Translations under genes and position numbers: made by a program
The notes under the pieces: generated by a model
Databases searched by the model: none
Told to the model about the DNA's origin: nothing
What the model saw: only the letters and a program-made list of their open reading frames with translations
Part shown: positions 25,401 through 35,055 of the stretch, in pieces
Position numbering within the stretch: the first letter of the stretch is position 1
Layout of the letters: the number at the start of each line of letters is the position of its first letter
Source of the DNA: Athripsodes cinereus
Lineage: Eukaryota > Arthropoda > Insecta > Trichoptera > Leptoceridae
Direction of reading: 5' to 3'
DNA length: 64,000 nt
Assembly: GCA_947579605.1 (NCBI GenBank)
Contig: OX388312.1
Location: forward strand, 186,001 to 250,000

Positions 25401-27089
25401 GGGACACTTACCAAATGAGGTGACGTTGTCTTTTCTAAGCCTTATATGGTAGTTTCATGTGTTAAATTTACATGATACAAATAGCCATTGAATAAACTTA
25501 TTACGAAATATACCAGCATTATGAGTACAAAAATCAGTAATTAACATTATAAAGGGTCGTTCACATACGTTCACTTTCAGTGATCACTCCGGATGATCCT
25601 CCAAGATGAACAGGTGTGAACAGGCGTTTCATCGCTAGTGATCACTAGCGATGACGGAGGAAAGAGATTACCACTCGTCATAATTTTGATGAAAGGTCCT
25701 TTCACTGAAACGACCATAAACAAGTTTTATCTTATTATTTGTTTAATTCTCTATGAATTTGTATTGAATGTCAGAATCATGTACAAAATTATTATGCAGT
25801 CGAGAGCTATATTAATTTATTTTAAGTGTTTTATTTTTCATTTTTGAATTTGTTTAATTATTTTTATACGAAAATACGTCAAACTACATACAACATGAGT
25901 GAGAGTGTTAACATGGCAGTGAGAGCATAGGATGAACAAATGTGAACAGACGTGTTCACTTTCGATGAACAGGTTTGACCCTGACACTCTGGATGATCAT
26001 CCAAAGTGAAGCAATGTGAATGCTACTTAAGACAGATAGTGATTGCGTCTACCGGCGTGTTTATTAGATGTATGATATTTTCCATATAAAAGAGTATAGG
26101 ATATACAAATATATCTGTCATTATGAACTACATAATTATACTATACCTTGATATGCTGAACAGTCTTCGCAAATGCATGACTCTACGACACCATCTTTTT
26201 CATCACAGGTTAGAGTCACAGTGTAGGGCTTTGTTCGCACTTTATGCTCAGGGGTTATTCGTGCCTTCACAGTGCACACACTTCTATCCCTTTTCACCTG
26301 GACATATCCTACAGCATTATCTCCATAATTTTCCCTGGAGGAGCTACAAAAAACAGCACATATTGATTTAGGTAGATTAAAACTTTTGGTTATTAATGGG
26401 GAAATGCATATCTTCACAAACTATGCTCTCTCATGAAGGGTAATATCTTAGTCTACAAACTAAAAGCCGTTTGTTACGGATATATTTTAATGAATCATAT
26501 GATGTGCCATCATTATGAACTTATGTAAATTTGACATACGAAACTACCATACATTATAAACTTATCATGACAAGCCGGTTGATGGCACGAGCCACGTTTG
26601 TCACTTATTTTAGTGACATGAAAACTGGACAAATTACCATTACATTGTAAAATAACTAAATGAATATCATATTTAAAAAATTAATAAGTAAAAAATACTT
26701 AAGAGTTTTAAATTTCTTTATTTATCAGTTACACGTGTTTCGGGTTGCAAGCCCATATTCATACTGTATGAATACTAATGTAGTATGTAATGAATACTAA
26801 TGTAGTATGAATATGGGCTTGCAACCCGAAACACGTGTAACTGATAAATAAAGAAATTTAAAACTCTTAAGTATTTTTTACTTATTAATTTTTTAATTTA
26901 AAAATGGAGTTTTACTCATTTAGTGAAAACAAAATTAGTGAAATATCATATTTCTTACCTTGAAGCTTTGACTCCTCGTATTTCAGCATTAACATAGTCT
27001 GTATTCTTTGTAAAAAAAGAATACACCATGATGGAGTCAATTTTAGGCAGATTATCCGATTGCCCCTTGAGAAAACCGTTTTTCGTCAT
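22439..27089 (-). CDS. SWIM zinc finger / YqaJ nuclease-domain gene, probably degenerate
   Basis: Three minus-strand exons join in frame: 27089-26959, 26343-26147 and 23283-22439 (390 codons plus stop), all with GT-AG boundaries. Exon 1 reads FLKGQSDNLPKIDSIMV and AEIRGVKAS. Exon 2 reads ENYGDNAVGYVQVKRD and CTVKARITPEHKVRTKPYTV. The exon 2/3 junction completes a SWIM zinc finger (CICEDC...GGCKH). Exon 3 then has WVHRRSEDPP and YWKKSKM and a YqaJ-type nuclease fold with RYGRITASKLHEAA and GASPDG. The motif that is usually ExK followed by CP reads EIICP, so the conserved lysine is replaced. After KFMKETW the frame is shifted: a family-like ending (VASPQFEETGEIIEMYVDLD) lies in another frame down to about 22421, and about 20 residues seem deleted. 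The exon 1 start is provisional. These genes are multicopy in some insects; function unknown. Confidence 0.75.
23284..25552. other. Intron sequence, no recognisable gene
   Basis: Large second intron of the SWIM/YqaJ gene. It holds AT-rich DNA, a short tRNA-like block at 25370-25410 and no coding features. Confidence 0.5.
25370..25410 (+). other. tRNA-like box B fragment
   Basis: GCGGGTTCAAGTCCCGTCCG at about 25385 has the T-arm/box B consensus (GGTTCAAGTCC) with a closing CCGGGAC-type stem. No box A or cloverleaf precedes it, so I read it as the tail of a tRNA-derived SINE rather than a tRNA gene. Confidence 0.45.
25555..26031. mobile_element. Non-autonomous DNA transposon with imperfect TIRs
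   Basis: The ends are related in inverse: GTTCACATACGTTCACTTTC on the left, and on the right ATCATCCAAAGTGAAGC followed by AATGTGAAT. Both termini carry GATGAACAGGTxTGA blocks. A perfect 26-bp palindrome lies inside the left end (25629-25654). No transposase is encoded. It sits in an intron of the SWIM/YqaJ gene. Confidence 0.6.
26673..26896. mobile_element. Long-hairpin (foldback) element
   Basis: Two arms of about 95 bp are almost perfect reverse complements (left arm from TTAAAAAATTAATAAG, right arm ending CTTATTAATTTTTTAA). They are separated by about 35 bp that contain AATACTAATGTAGTATG twice. Both arms contain GGGTTGCAAGCCC or its complement. It lies in the first intron of the SWIM/YqaJ gene. 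Confidence 0.85.
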
Positions 27090-28017
27090 AATAACTTAAT
27101 CAAAATAGAAATTGATGTATATGTATTAGTTACAATTTGATTATATTTAAGTTTTTCACAGAAAAAGCGCTCAAACCAAAACCACAACAGCCAACAACCC
27201 CGACAAACTATCAGATACACCACAAATCGTACTAAGCAACCTGCAGACTGAGAGATCGAAGGAACATGTGACGTCATCAAGATGGCGCGTTCATTTTAGG
27301 CGTTTTCGCGGAAATTCAAAAAGTCGAAATTTTAAAATGCTATAAAACAGAAATTAAGTAACGTATCAAAAAAAATAGCTGATTTGTATTTCTAAAGACT
27401 CTATTTATGATTCTGAATAATAAAAAAAATATGTGCAAGTTCCCTATTAAAAGGCACCTTTAACCTCTAGTATAACATTTTCGACTAAAAATAAACACTT
27501 CGCGATCTCCATCTCGACGTCCGCCATTTTGAAAACAATGTCAAAATCAAAGCGCATCTGACAGATCGTTTCTATATCGGTGGACTGGGTGAACAGGTGT
27601 GACGATCAATGGGCGTACGGCGAAGTTTGTTTTTTCGCCTGGAGTTATATTTTGAAATTCGCCTGGAGATATTCGCCAATTAATGTGAACACCCCATAAG
27701 GCAGATTTACTACTACTACTATACCATCACGGCATATCCCACAAGGGGGGTAGCCAGCAGATCAGCTGTATGTAATAAATAAGCAAGCTGTCCTCTCCGT
27801 GCTAATATAAATTCTAGACATTCAGGATTGGTGGTAAACCTTATCGAAATTGGCATTATGTCTACAATTAATAACTTTTCCAAAGCGAAATAAATATAAC
27901 AAAAGTTTTACTCTACTATTTGTTTATTTGACGAGAGAGACGTCTTTCGTCTTGTTGAGACATTGTCAAATAAACAAACACAGTAGAATAAAACATTTGT
28001 TTTATTCTACTGGTGTG
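27090..28017. other. 5' flank of SWIM/YqaJ gene and repeats
   Basis: Contains GACGTCATCAAGATGGCGCG (about 27271-27290) and another CCGCCATTTTG near 27525. It also holds the dispersed 60-bp retroelement tail at 27720-27765 and a hairpin with arms TTGTTTATTTGAC and GTCAAATAAACAA (about 27920-27980). No coding exon could be supported. Confidence 0.4.
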
Positions 28018-28255
28018 GCGACCGGTGTGGCGCAGAGGCTAACGCACTTGCCTTTGAGTCACGAGGTCCCGGGTTCGATTCCCGGCCAGGGCAAAATGAA
28101 GAATGACCTTTTTCAGATTGTCCTGGGTCTGGGTGTTACATGTATATGTGTTTAGTGCATTGTATATGTGTATCGCCGTGTTAGTACCCATAATACAAGA
28201 TTCATATCTTAGTTTGGGACTAGCTCGGTCTGTGTGAATTGTCTACACGTGTTAT
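28018..28255 (+). mobile_element. tRNA-derived SINE, copy 1
   Basis: Starts with a tRNA-like head, CCGGTGTGGCGCAGAGG (box A-like), followed by CGGGTTCGATTCCCGG (box B) and then a unique body (GTCCTGGGTCTGGGTGTTAC, TAGTTTGGGACTAGCTCGG). The same head and body recur at 38434-38665 with many small differences, so this is a family, not a functional tRNA. Confidence 0.88.
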
Positions 28256-29364
28256 GTTACGTGTTATGTTATTTTTTTCGCTATGGAATCCTACTACCTA
28301 AACACCGACACAGTGAATAACTTTGCCAAAACTATCATGAAATTGGCTTATCCTATAAATATTGTTATATGAAAATAATAGCTTAAATTTCATTTAATTA
28401 TAATATAAAGTTTTTTTGTTGATGTAACCGATTCTGATTTTATGTAACTTTTTTTTATGTAACGGATTTTGAAAACTTGTATATATAATTATTTGCATAA
28501 AATCGTGTAGCAAAATAGTCCACAGGTTAGGTGGTCCAGGCATCAGCCGTGATTTTGTTAGTAGTCTAATTTTTCGTCGGTGCAGTCTGGCATGGTCACA
28601 TCGTTACGGAGATTGCTTTTGAAGACATTATCGTCAGACACAGTTTTATTAATTGAAAAGTATAGTTAAAGGTAAAAATAACCACGTGATGGTGATTTAA
28701 GCTAGAAATACATGTGTTATCATTGATTAAAGATCAAAATATTTAGTTTATGTAACGCCTCTGTAACTGTAACTTTACATAAAATAATCCCTAAAGCTTG
28801 GTTTACATCAAAGACTTCCCTTAAAGTTGCAAATGATTAGATATGGGAATACTGCATAAAAGTATTACTGCGTATGTATGTAAGTGGTTATTAGGTAAGT
28901 ACCTAGTTAAATAAAATGAATAATTACATTTAATAATTTGAATGTGCTACCTAGTTGTATAGGTACCTATTCTGTGCAACTGTATAGCCTTTAGTTTAGT
29001 GTTAGTCATGGCTATGATAATATAATTATGTAGATATAACAGGACAGCAAAAAGTTGTAGAAAATTTATATACAGTCGTAAAATATAATTTGGAAAAGAA
29101 AGTTATGTACTACATGGAACAGAAATTTATGAGAATAATGGTTACAAGGTAAAGTTCTTACGCATCAATAAAGGCAAAGATAGATTTTCTTGGCCTAATA
29201 CTGACGATTCTTCAATTGTATATCTAATAATATGAACACGATATTGATTTTTTACCAAGGCCATTATCTGAAAGGAGAGGGATCAAGACGTTAGACATAT
29301 CGAAAATAAATGTCAAAATTTAATAAAATTTGTAGTTGATCAATTTGATTCAATCTTTTGATTT
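28256..29364. other. Intergenic
   Basis: No gene. A 45-bp stretch at about 28285-28320 resembles part of the RT-tail scrap at 49735-49785. Confidence 0.4.
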
Positions 29365-30040
29365 TCTTCGAATAACCTAATAATATCACTATAATCTCTC
29401 TAGTCGTGATCAGCCTAAATATTACAATATTTACATAGTAGCTGTAGCTTACTATATACCTATCCTGAAACATAATAATAACATAAAAAATAATAAACAT
29501 GCATTACTGATTGTAATCACGCATTGTTCTATTTCTTGGAATAACCTAATAATATCACTATAATCTCTCTAGTCGTGATCAGCCTAAATATTACAATATT
29601 TACATAGTAGCTGTAGCTTACTATATACCTATCCTGAAACATAATAATAACATAAAAAATAATAAACATGCATTACTGATTGTAATCACGCATTGTTCTA
29701 TTTCTTGGAATAACCTAATAATATCACTATAATCTCTCTAGTCGTGATCAGCCTAAATATTACAATATTTACATAGTAGCTGTAGCTTACTATATACCTA
29801 TCCTGAAACATAATAATAACATAAAAAATAATAAACATGCATTACTGATTGTAATCACGCATTGTTCTATTTCTTGGAATAACCTAATAATATCACTATA
29901 ATCTCTCTAGTCGTGATCAGCCTAAATATTACAATATTTACATAGTAGCTGTAGCTTACTATATACCTATCCTGAAACATAATAATAACATAAAAAATAA
30001 TAAACATGCATTACTGATTGTAATCACGCATTGTTCTATT
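29365..30040. repeat. 169-bp satellite, four near-identical units
   Basis: The unit contains AATAACCTAATAATATCACT, CTAGTCGTGATCAGCC, GTAGCTGTAGCTTACTATAT and TGCATTACTGATTGTAATC. TAGTCGTGATCAGCC recurs at about 29401, 29570, 29739 and 29908. The copies look essentially identical, so the array is recent. No coding potential. Confidence 0.95.
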
Positions 30041-30589
30041 TTTCTCCCCGTGAATTTAACTTATGAGAACTTAGCTTTACAATTTTATGTAACTTTTTTG
30101 TGTAACGTTTATGTTATCGTTACATATATTTATTTATTTAACAACATATACGGCACAAGGCCATTAAACATATACAAAAAATCATATTTAGTTCGATGCA
30201 ATACAACAATTATTTCAAACGCAGTCACATTTACTTATCACACACACACATACACATAACTATACAATGCAGCAATATAAAACTATAGCACCCGCCAGTA
30301 TACAAACTTATTTTATAACATTTACAGACTATCCACATTAAAGTAACAATGCTGCTATCCCACTCACACTTACAATCGTCCGCATAAACAGACACCGGGT
30401 ACAGAGAGGGACGGCGTCACAATCATAATGTAGGCGGGCGCTTCAGCTCATCATGAATATAATAATAAAAACTGAAAATTATGTTGCCAGGTTTGACCGC
30501 AACACCCGAGCAAAACAAAATAAATATAACGCAGTGTTATGTGCTTTAACTAATAAAATATGCATGACATAATACAGAAATCTATAATA

Positions 30590-31570
30590 ATTAATCATTT
30601 ATGGAATATATAACTACTTAAAGCAATGTAAGATCAATTAAATCCACAATAAAATAAACTTGAAATATTATCTACTTAATTACAATAAAATAAAATTAAA
30701 TAAAATTTATGGGAATGTCAAATGTAAAATCAATTAAATTTGTCACAAAAAATGAAATTTGAAATATTACCTAATTACACTAAAATAAAATTTGAATAAA
30801 ATTTATGGGAATGTTAAATGTAAAAACAATTAAATTCATAAAAAATAAAATTTGAAATACCTATTAGATACTTAATTACAGTAAAATAAAATTTGAATAA
30901 AATCAAACTCACAAAAAATAAAATTTTAAATATTACTTAACTACACTAAAATAAAGTATGAATAAAATTTATGGAAATGTCAAATGTAAGATCAATTAAA
31001 TTCATAAAAATTTAAATTTGAAATATTACTCAATTACACTAAAATATAATTTGAATAAAGTCTATGGGAATGTCAAATGTAAAATCAATTAACTTCACAA
31101 AAAAATAAAACTCGAAATATTACCTAATTACACTTAAATAAAATCTGAATAAAATTTATGGTAATGTCAAATGTAAAATCAAATAAATTTATTAAAAATA
31201 AAATTTGGAATATTACTTAATTACACTAAAATAAAATCTGAATAAAATTTATGGGAATGTCAAATGTAAAATCAATTAAATTATTAAAAAAATTCAATTT
31301 TAAATATTTATTAATTACACTAAAATAAAATCTGAATGAATTTATGGGAATGTCAAATGTAAAATCAATTAACTTCAACAAAAAAATGAAAAATAAAATT
31401 TGAAATATTACTCAATAACACTAAAATAAAGCATGAATAAAATTTATGGGAATGTCAAATCTAAAATCAATTAAATTCACAAAAAATAAAATTAGAAATA
31501 TTACTCAATTATACTAAATAAAATTTGAATAAAATTTGTGGGAATGTCAATTACAATTAAATTAAATCAT
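30590..31570. repeat. Diverged minisatellite of about 93 bp
   Basis: About ten units carry the core TTTATGGGAATGTCAAATGT followed by AAAATCAATTAAATT and AATATTACxxAATTACACTA. Cores occur near 30709, 30804, 30970, 31063, 31159, 31250, 31342, 31445 and 31530, with substitutions and one partly deleted unit. Confidence 0.9.
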
Positions 31571-31612
31571 GATGGTAGAAATCAATTCAAACAGACGATA
31601 TACACTTCAATT

Positions 31613-32430
31613 TCACATATTTAAACTATTTGGCTTAAAACTTTCAGAAACTAATTGCCTAAACTTACTAAAGGTCACCGAGAAAATATCAGCCAGACTA
31701 CCATATTCATTACCCACTCTATGCAGTCTTCTAACTGGAGAGTTGTAAAGGTAATTATTATTTACAACATCACAGTGGAAAGTAATGTTTTGACGTGTGC
31801 TCCTATTTGGAACGTGATAGTGTATTAACTCAATCACATCAGGACAATTTTTATGGCAATTCACTATTCTGTATAACAATAAGAGATCGGAAATAATTCT
31901 CCTGTCCAACAATTTTGGAAGTCCAAGCAAAGACATCAAGAAATCATAATCCAAATCAGTTACGGGTATTTTCAACATAAAATTTACATATCTCAGAAAT
32001 TTGTGCTGCACTCGCTCAATAGTGTTGGAATGGATGGTATAGTAAGGAGCCCACACTGGAGAGTTTAACTCAATCTGGCTTCTCACCAACGATGTATAAA
32101 GAAGCTTCAATGATGTAAGTGAGTCAAAATCGCTAGTCACTCTTAGCATGAAACCAAGCATCTTAAGGGCTTTATTAGTAATGGAATCGATGTGCTGAAT
32201 GAAACTCAAACCCTCATCAAAGATTACACCAAGGTCTCTCACACTGCTGACGCGCTCCAGAGAACGATCCCCTAACTTGTAATCAAACAGAATAGGCTTC
32301 TTAATCTTGCTGAAAGTAATAATCTGACATTTATCGATATTTAGAGGAAGACCGTTGACATCACACCAATGACCAAGACTGTCCAAGTTATTTTGAAGAA
32401 TTCGACAATCCTCCTCATATAGACCATTAA
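31613..32430 (-). pseudogene. RT C-terminal domain, 5'-truncated
   Basis: About 270 open codons on the minus strand: EEDCRILQNNLDSLGHWCDV, NGLPLNIDKCQIITFSK (the segment that follows the YxDD motif in Jockey-like RT), VRDLGVIFDEGLSFIQHI, LLYTSLVRSQIE, SPVWAPYY, ERVQHKFLRYV and RRLHRVGNEYG. The catalytic FADD motif and everything upstream are absent. The first 15-20 codons of the open frame (PPKQKQIHRQ...) do not look like RT and probably lie beyond the truncation point. Confidence 0.88.
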
Positions 32431-33199
32431 AGGTCACGTGGTCTTGTCTATGGATTTGCTTTTGCTTGGGGGGCAAACAGTCAGATTGCGCAAATCATCC
32501 TTGTAGGATGTTATGCCATAAGAGAAAAAAAAGAAAGTCAGACGAGTAAATAATAACAAAATCGACACTGACAGTTTTTTTTATTATTAGGTATTCTTTA
32601 GGCGTTCCACCTAATATTACACCGTAATCGTCTGTTGTGTTGGGATGCCTGATGCCCCTCAATGATTTTTCTGTGACGTCATCCTTTAATGGTCTACACT
32701 TTATATTTATTTATTTATTTACATTCACGGCTAGAGCCTTTTATACGTCACTTAGTGGTAAAAAATACACGGCCTGACCCAGGTATGTTGTGTATTTTGT
32801 ATAATCGGATTCATTATGTAGGTTGTAGGTAATTATTAAGTGCTTATATAAATAATTTTACTACAATGATGAGTTAGGTATAAGGTAGGTACATAGGTAG
32901 GTACCCATGCATATAATGAATTCAGTGTCCAAATCGACTCGTGGCTAAGTGATTTATAGGAATAATGTTATAGTGGATATGATGGTGTTTCTTCTAAAAT
33001 GGCTTTGGTAAGTGATAAAATGATACTCCTTCAGATAAATTCATGCTTCTTCATAACTAAATGCAATAGTTAATTAATACCTATTATTAAATACACTTAC
33101 CTAACACGGAGTGAAATGTGTGGGTATGTATTGTATACCTATGCAACAGTTGTACATTGCCACGCGATAACAAGTAACGAGTCAAACAATTGTCTGAAG
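32431..33199. other. Intergenic
   Basis: Contains a minus-strand LINE-like terminus at about 32703-32780 (TTTATTTATTTATTTACATTC). No gene. Confidence 0.4.
32636..32700 (+). repeat. Dispersed 65-bp repeat, copy 1
   Basis: TGTGTTGGGATGCCTG, TTTTTCTGTGACGTCATCC and TTTAATGGTCTA also occur at 36605-36668, with about 10% difference and a short indel. Confidence 0.6.
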
Positions 33200-33440
33200 A
33201 AAAGCTGCGCCCGGGGCAACAGTGAAAGATCATCGTTTGGTAAAACGAGCATCATGCGGGAGACTTTGTCTAAGTGCCTCCCGCTCTCCCCATGCAGTGG
33301 AGAAGTGGCGTCGGCGCCATGCGCGCGCCGCGACGTTATAGTGGAAATAGAAAACAGTAATACTTATTATTATTATATTCTCAGTATTCCCTATATCGGG
33401 GATACGTCGCACCGTATCATCATCATGGCGGACAGTCAAT
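33200..33440 (+). promoter_or_regulatory. GC-rich segment, candidate promoter/first exon of CD98hc
   Basis: This 240-bp island is strikingly GC- and CpG-rich compared with its AT-rich flanks. It lies 1.6 kb upstream of the first supported coding exon. It ends with ATGGCGGAC (33425) followed by a donor-like GTAAAAGT at 33441. Splicing from there to 41381 would also be in phase, giving an alternative N-terminus starting MADSQ. I think it is most likely a 5' UTR exon or promoter; the alternative coding exon is only a possibility. Confidence 0.35.
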
Positions 33441-33754
33441 GTAAAAGTTTCCAGTGAGCTGTGTACTGTGTATATGCGGGTGATTTACCTATAAGTGACA
33501 AATGTAATGTTTTTGTTATGTATAATCTGTGCCTATACACTTATTCTAAAAGTGGTCATTATTGTGTTTTGAACCTGTGCCATTTCATATTTGGCATATC
33601 TACTTATATAAAAAAATATTTACCTACTTACTAATCATCACTAATTAATTATGTTTTCGACCTTTCCTAATAACGCAATGTGGGACATAGACATAAATAA
33701 AGTAGTCTTACAAACCCAACTAGTAGGTATATGTATTGACTAAACTGTGATTCC

Positions 33755-34860
33755 TTATTCTAAAACTGCAAAGAATCTTCATCTTTTACTGGATAAGGAG
33801 CTTTCTTGGCATCACCAAGTAAATGCTGTTAGGAGATTGGAGGAGGAGACATGCACAGTCTGAGGAGATTGTATATTTCTCCATATAGATTAAAACTCTT
33901 CTAGTCCAGTACACCTTTTGCTTCTTCTTGATAATGTTGATTGTGTCTATTTTAGTTTTAAGGCAGAATTAGTCACTAAACTGGAAAAATTACTCAATAC
34001 TGGCATTCATTTCATCTTTGATCTGAAAAAATATGACGACATAATTGGATAAAAAAATAAACTGAGATGGACTTACGTGCTTGCGACTTACGTGTACCTT
34101 ACACCATCACCATACCATCTCAAGAAAATTATTGAGTATCTGTTGATTTATGGGTTACCCTTACTTTATTTTTCGTGTGACTTGATGTATATTATGTAAA
34201 TCTTCACCTGGTTGGCTGTGTCGTATCCTCTAAAGCTCCAGAGCTGACAACCAGTTTCCCACCTCCAGTATTGCCTCTTGTATGTCCTGAAGGTCTCCGC
34301 TGATTTTTTTGAGATGGCAGTCCTGCATTCTATGTGTCTCACCGTCTACACATCTCCACATTCACAATCTCTTTTTTCCCATCTCCAGAGCAAGTAGTAA
34401 TATCAACCATGTTCTGTGCTCATTCTGTTTTACTGTACTCAAACCTTTCTCAGCAGGTCAAAACCAAAAAAGAGGACAAAACCAAATGTTTGTTTGTTGT
34501 GTCCCCTGTAATACATCTTTCCTTCCATTGTTTTTTCATGTCATGTTCCCTTACAATCCAATAGAGAGTGTCTTCTGGCAATACCAGCTGAGAGTTCAAA
34601 CTTTTTAACAAACTCATTTTCTGTTCATGATGCTCGCTGTCGGAATAGTCTGTCTTCTCCTACTGTCAGTCTGTCTGTCAGAATAAGGTTGCTCCACACT
34701 TTTCACGCTTTCAAGCGAGTAGTCAAGGACCCTTCTCCCTTGTACCTCATCTTTCCCTTAATGATTTTTTTGGTAAAGTTTCATGAATTAAGGCAAGTTG
34801 GAAGAAGCAGTACCTCTGTACATTGATTGCTTAATTGTATTTGATGTTCAGGAAAGAGTA
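33755..34860 (+). mobile_element. Degenerate non-LTR ORF2 C-terminus
   Basis: Scattered plus-strand frames read KNLHLLLDKELSWHHQVNAV (about 33770), AELVTKLEKLLNTGIHFIFD (about 33960-34020) and, near the end, SVHDARCRNSLSSP and HAFKRVVKDPSP (34620-34740). The last corresponds to the SARCWNKLPS...FKRQLKD tail at 48850-49010. A (TAAA)n-like end follows at about 34860. Many stops and frameshifts. Confidence 0.65.
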
Positions 34861-35055
34861 AATAAATAAATTACATACGCCACGTGAGATGACATTACCT
34901 GATGTATGCAGAGTCTAGTATTGATATGATGTTGAGGAAGCTAGTATGGATGTAAAATATAGTAAAATAAATATATATTGACTTGATTATATTATTATTT
35001 CAGTGCTACAACACCTGTTACCAGTTTATTGAGGTAGGCACCTAAGTGAACAAAT

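Larger units (their letters stand above)
30128..32430 (-). mobile_element. 5'-truncated non-LTR retrotransposon
   Basis: A minus-strand RT C-terminal ORF (31613 to about 32430) is followed by an unusually long 3' region that has become a minisatellite (30590-31570). It ends at a LINE-type terminus with ATTTATTTATTTAACAACAT (TAAATAAATAAAT on the minus strand) at about 30128. I infer that these parts belong to one element. Confidence 0.65.

Noticed and set aside
28020..28095. Possible tRNA gene
   Set aside because: Box A and box B are present but no anticodon arm is convincing, and the same head with a shared body recurs at 38434, so it is a SINE.
29365..30040. CRISPR-like regular array
   Set aside because: Whole 169-bp units are identical with no unique spacers, in a eukaryotic context; it is a tandem satellite.
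34309..34608. 99-codon plus-strand ORF
   Set aside because: Lies in the degenerate retroelement stretch and shows no recognisable domain.
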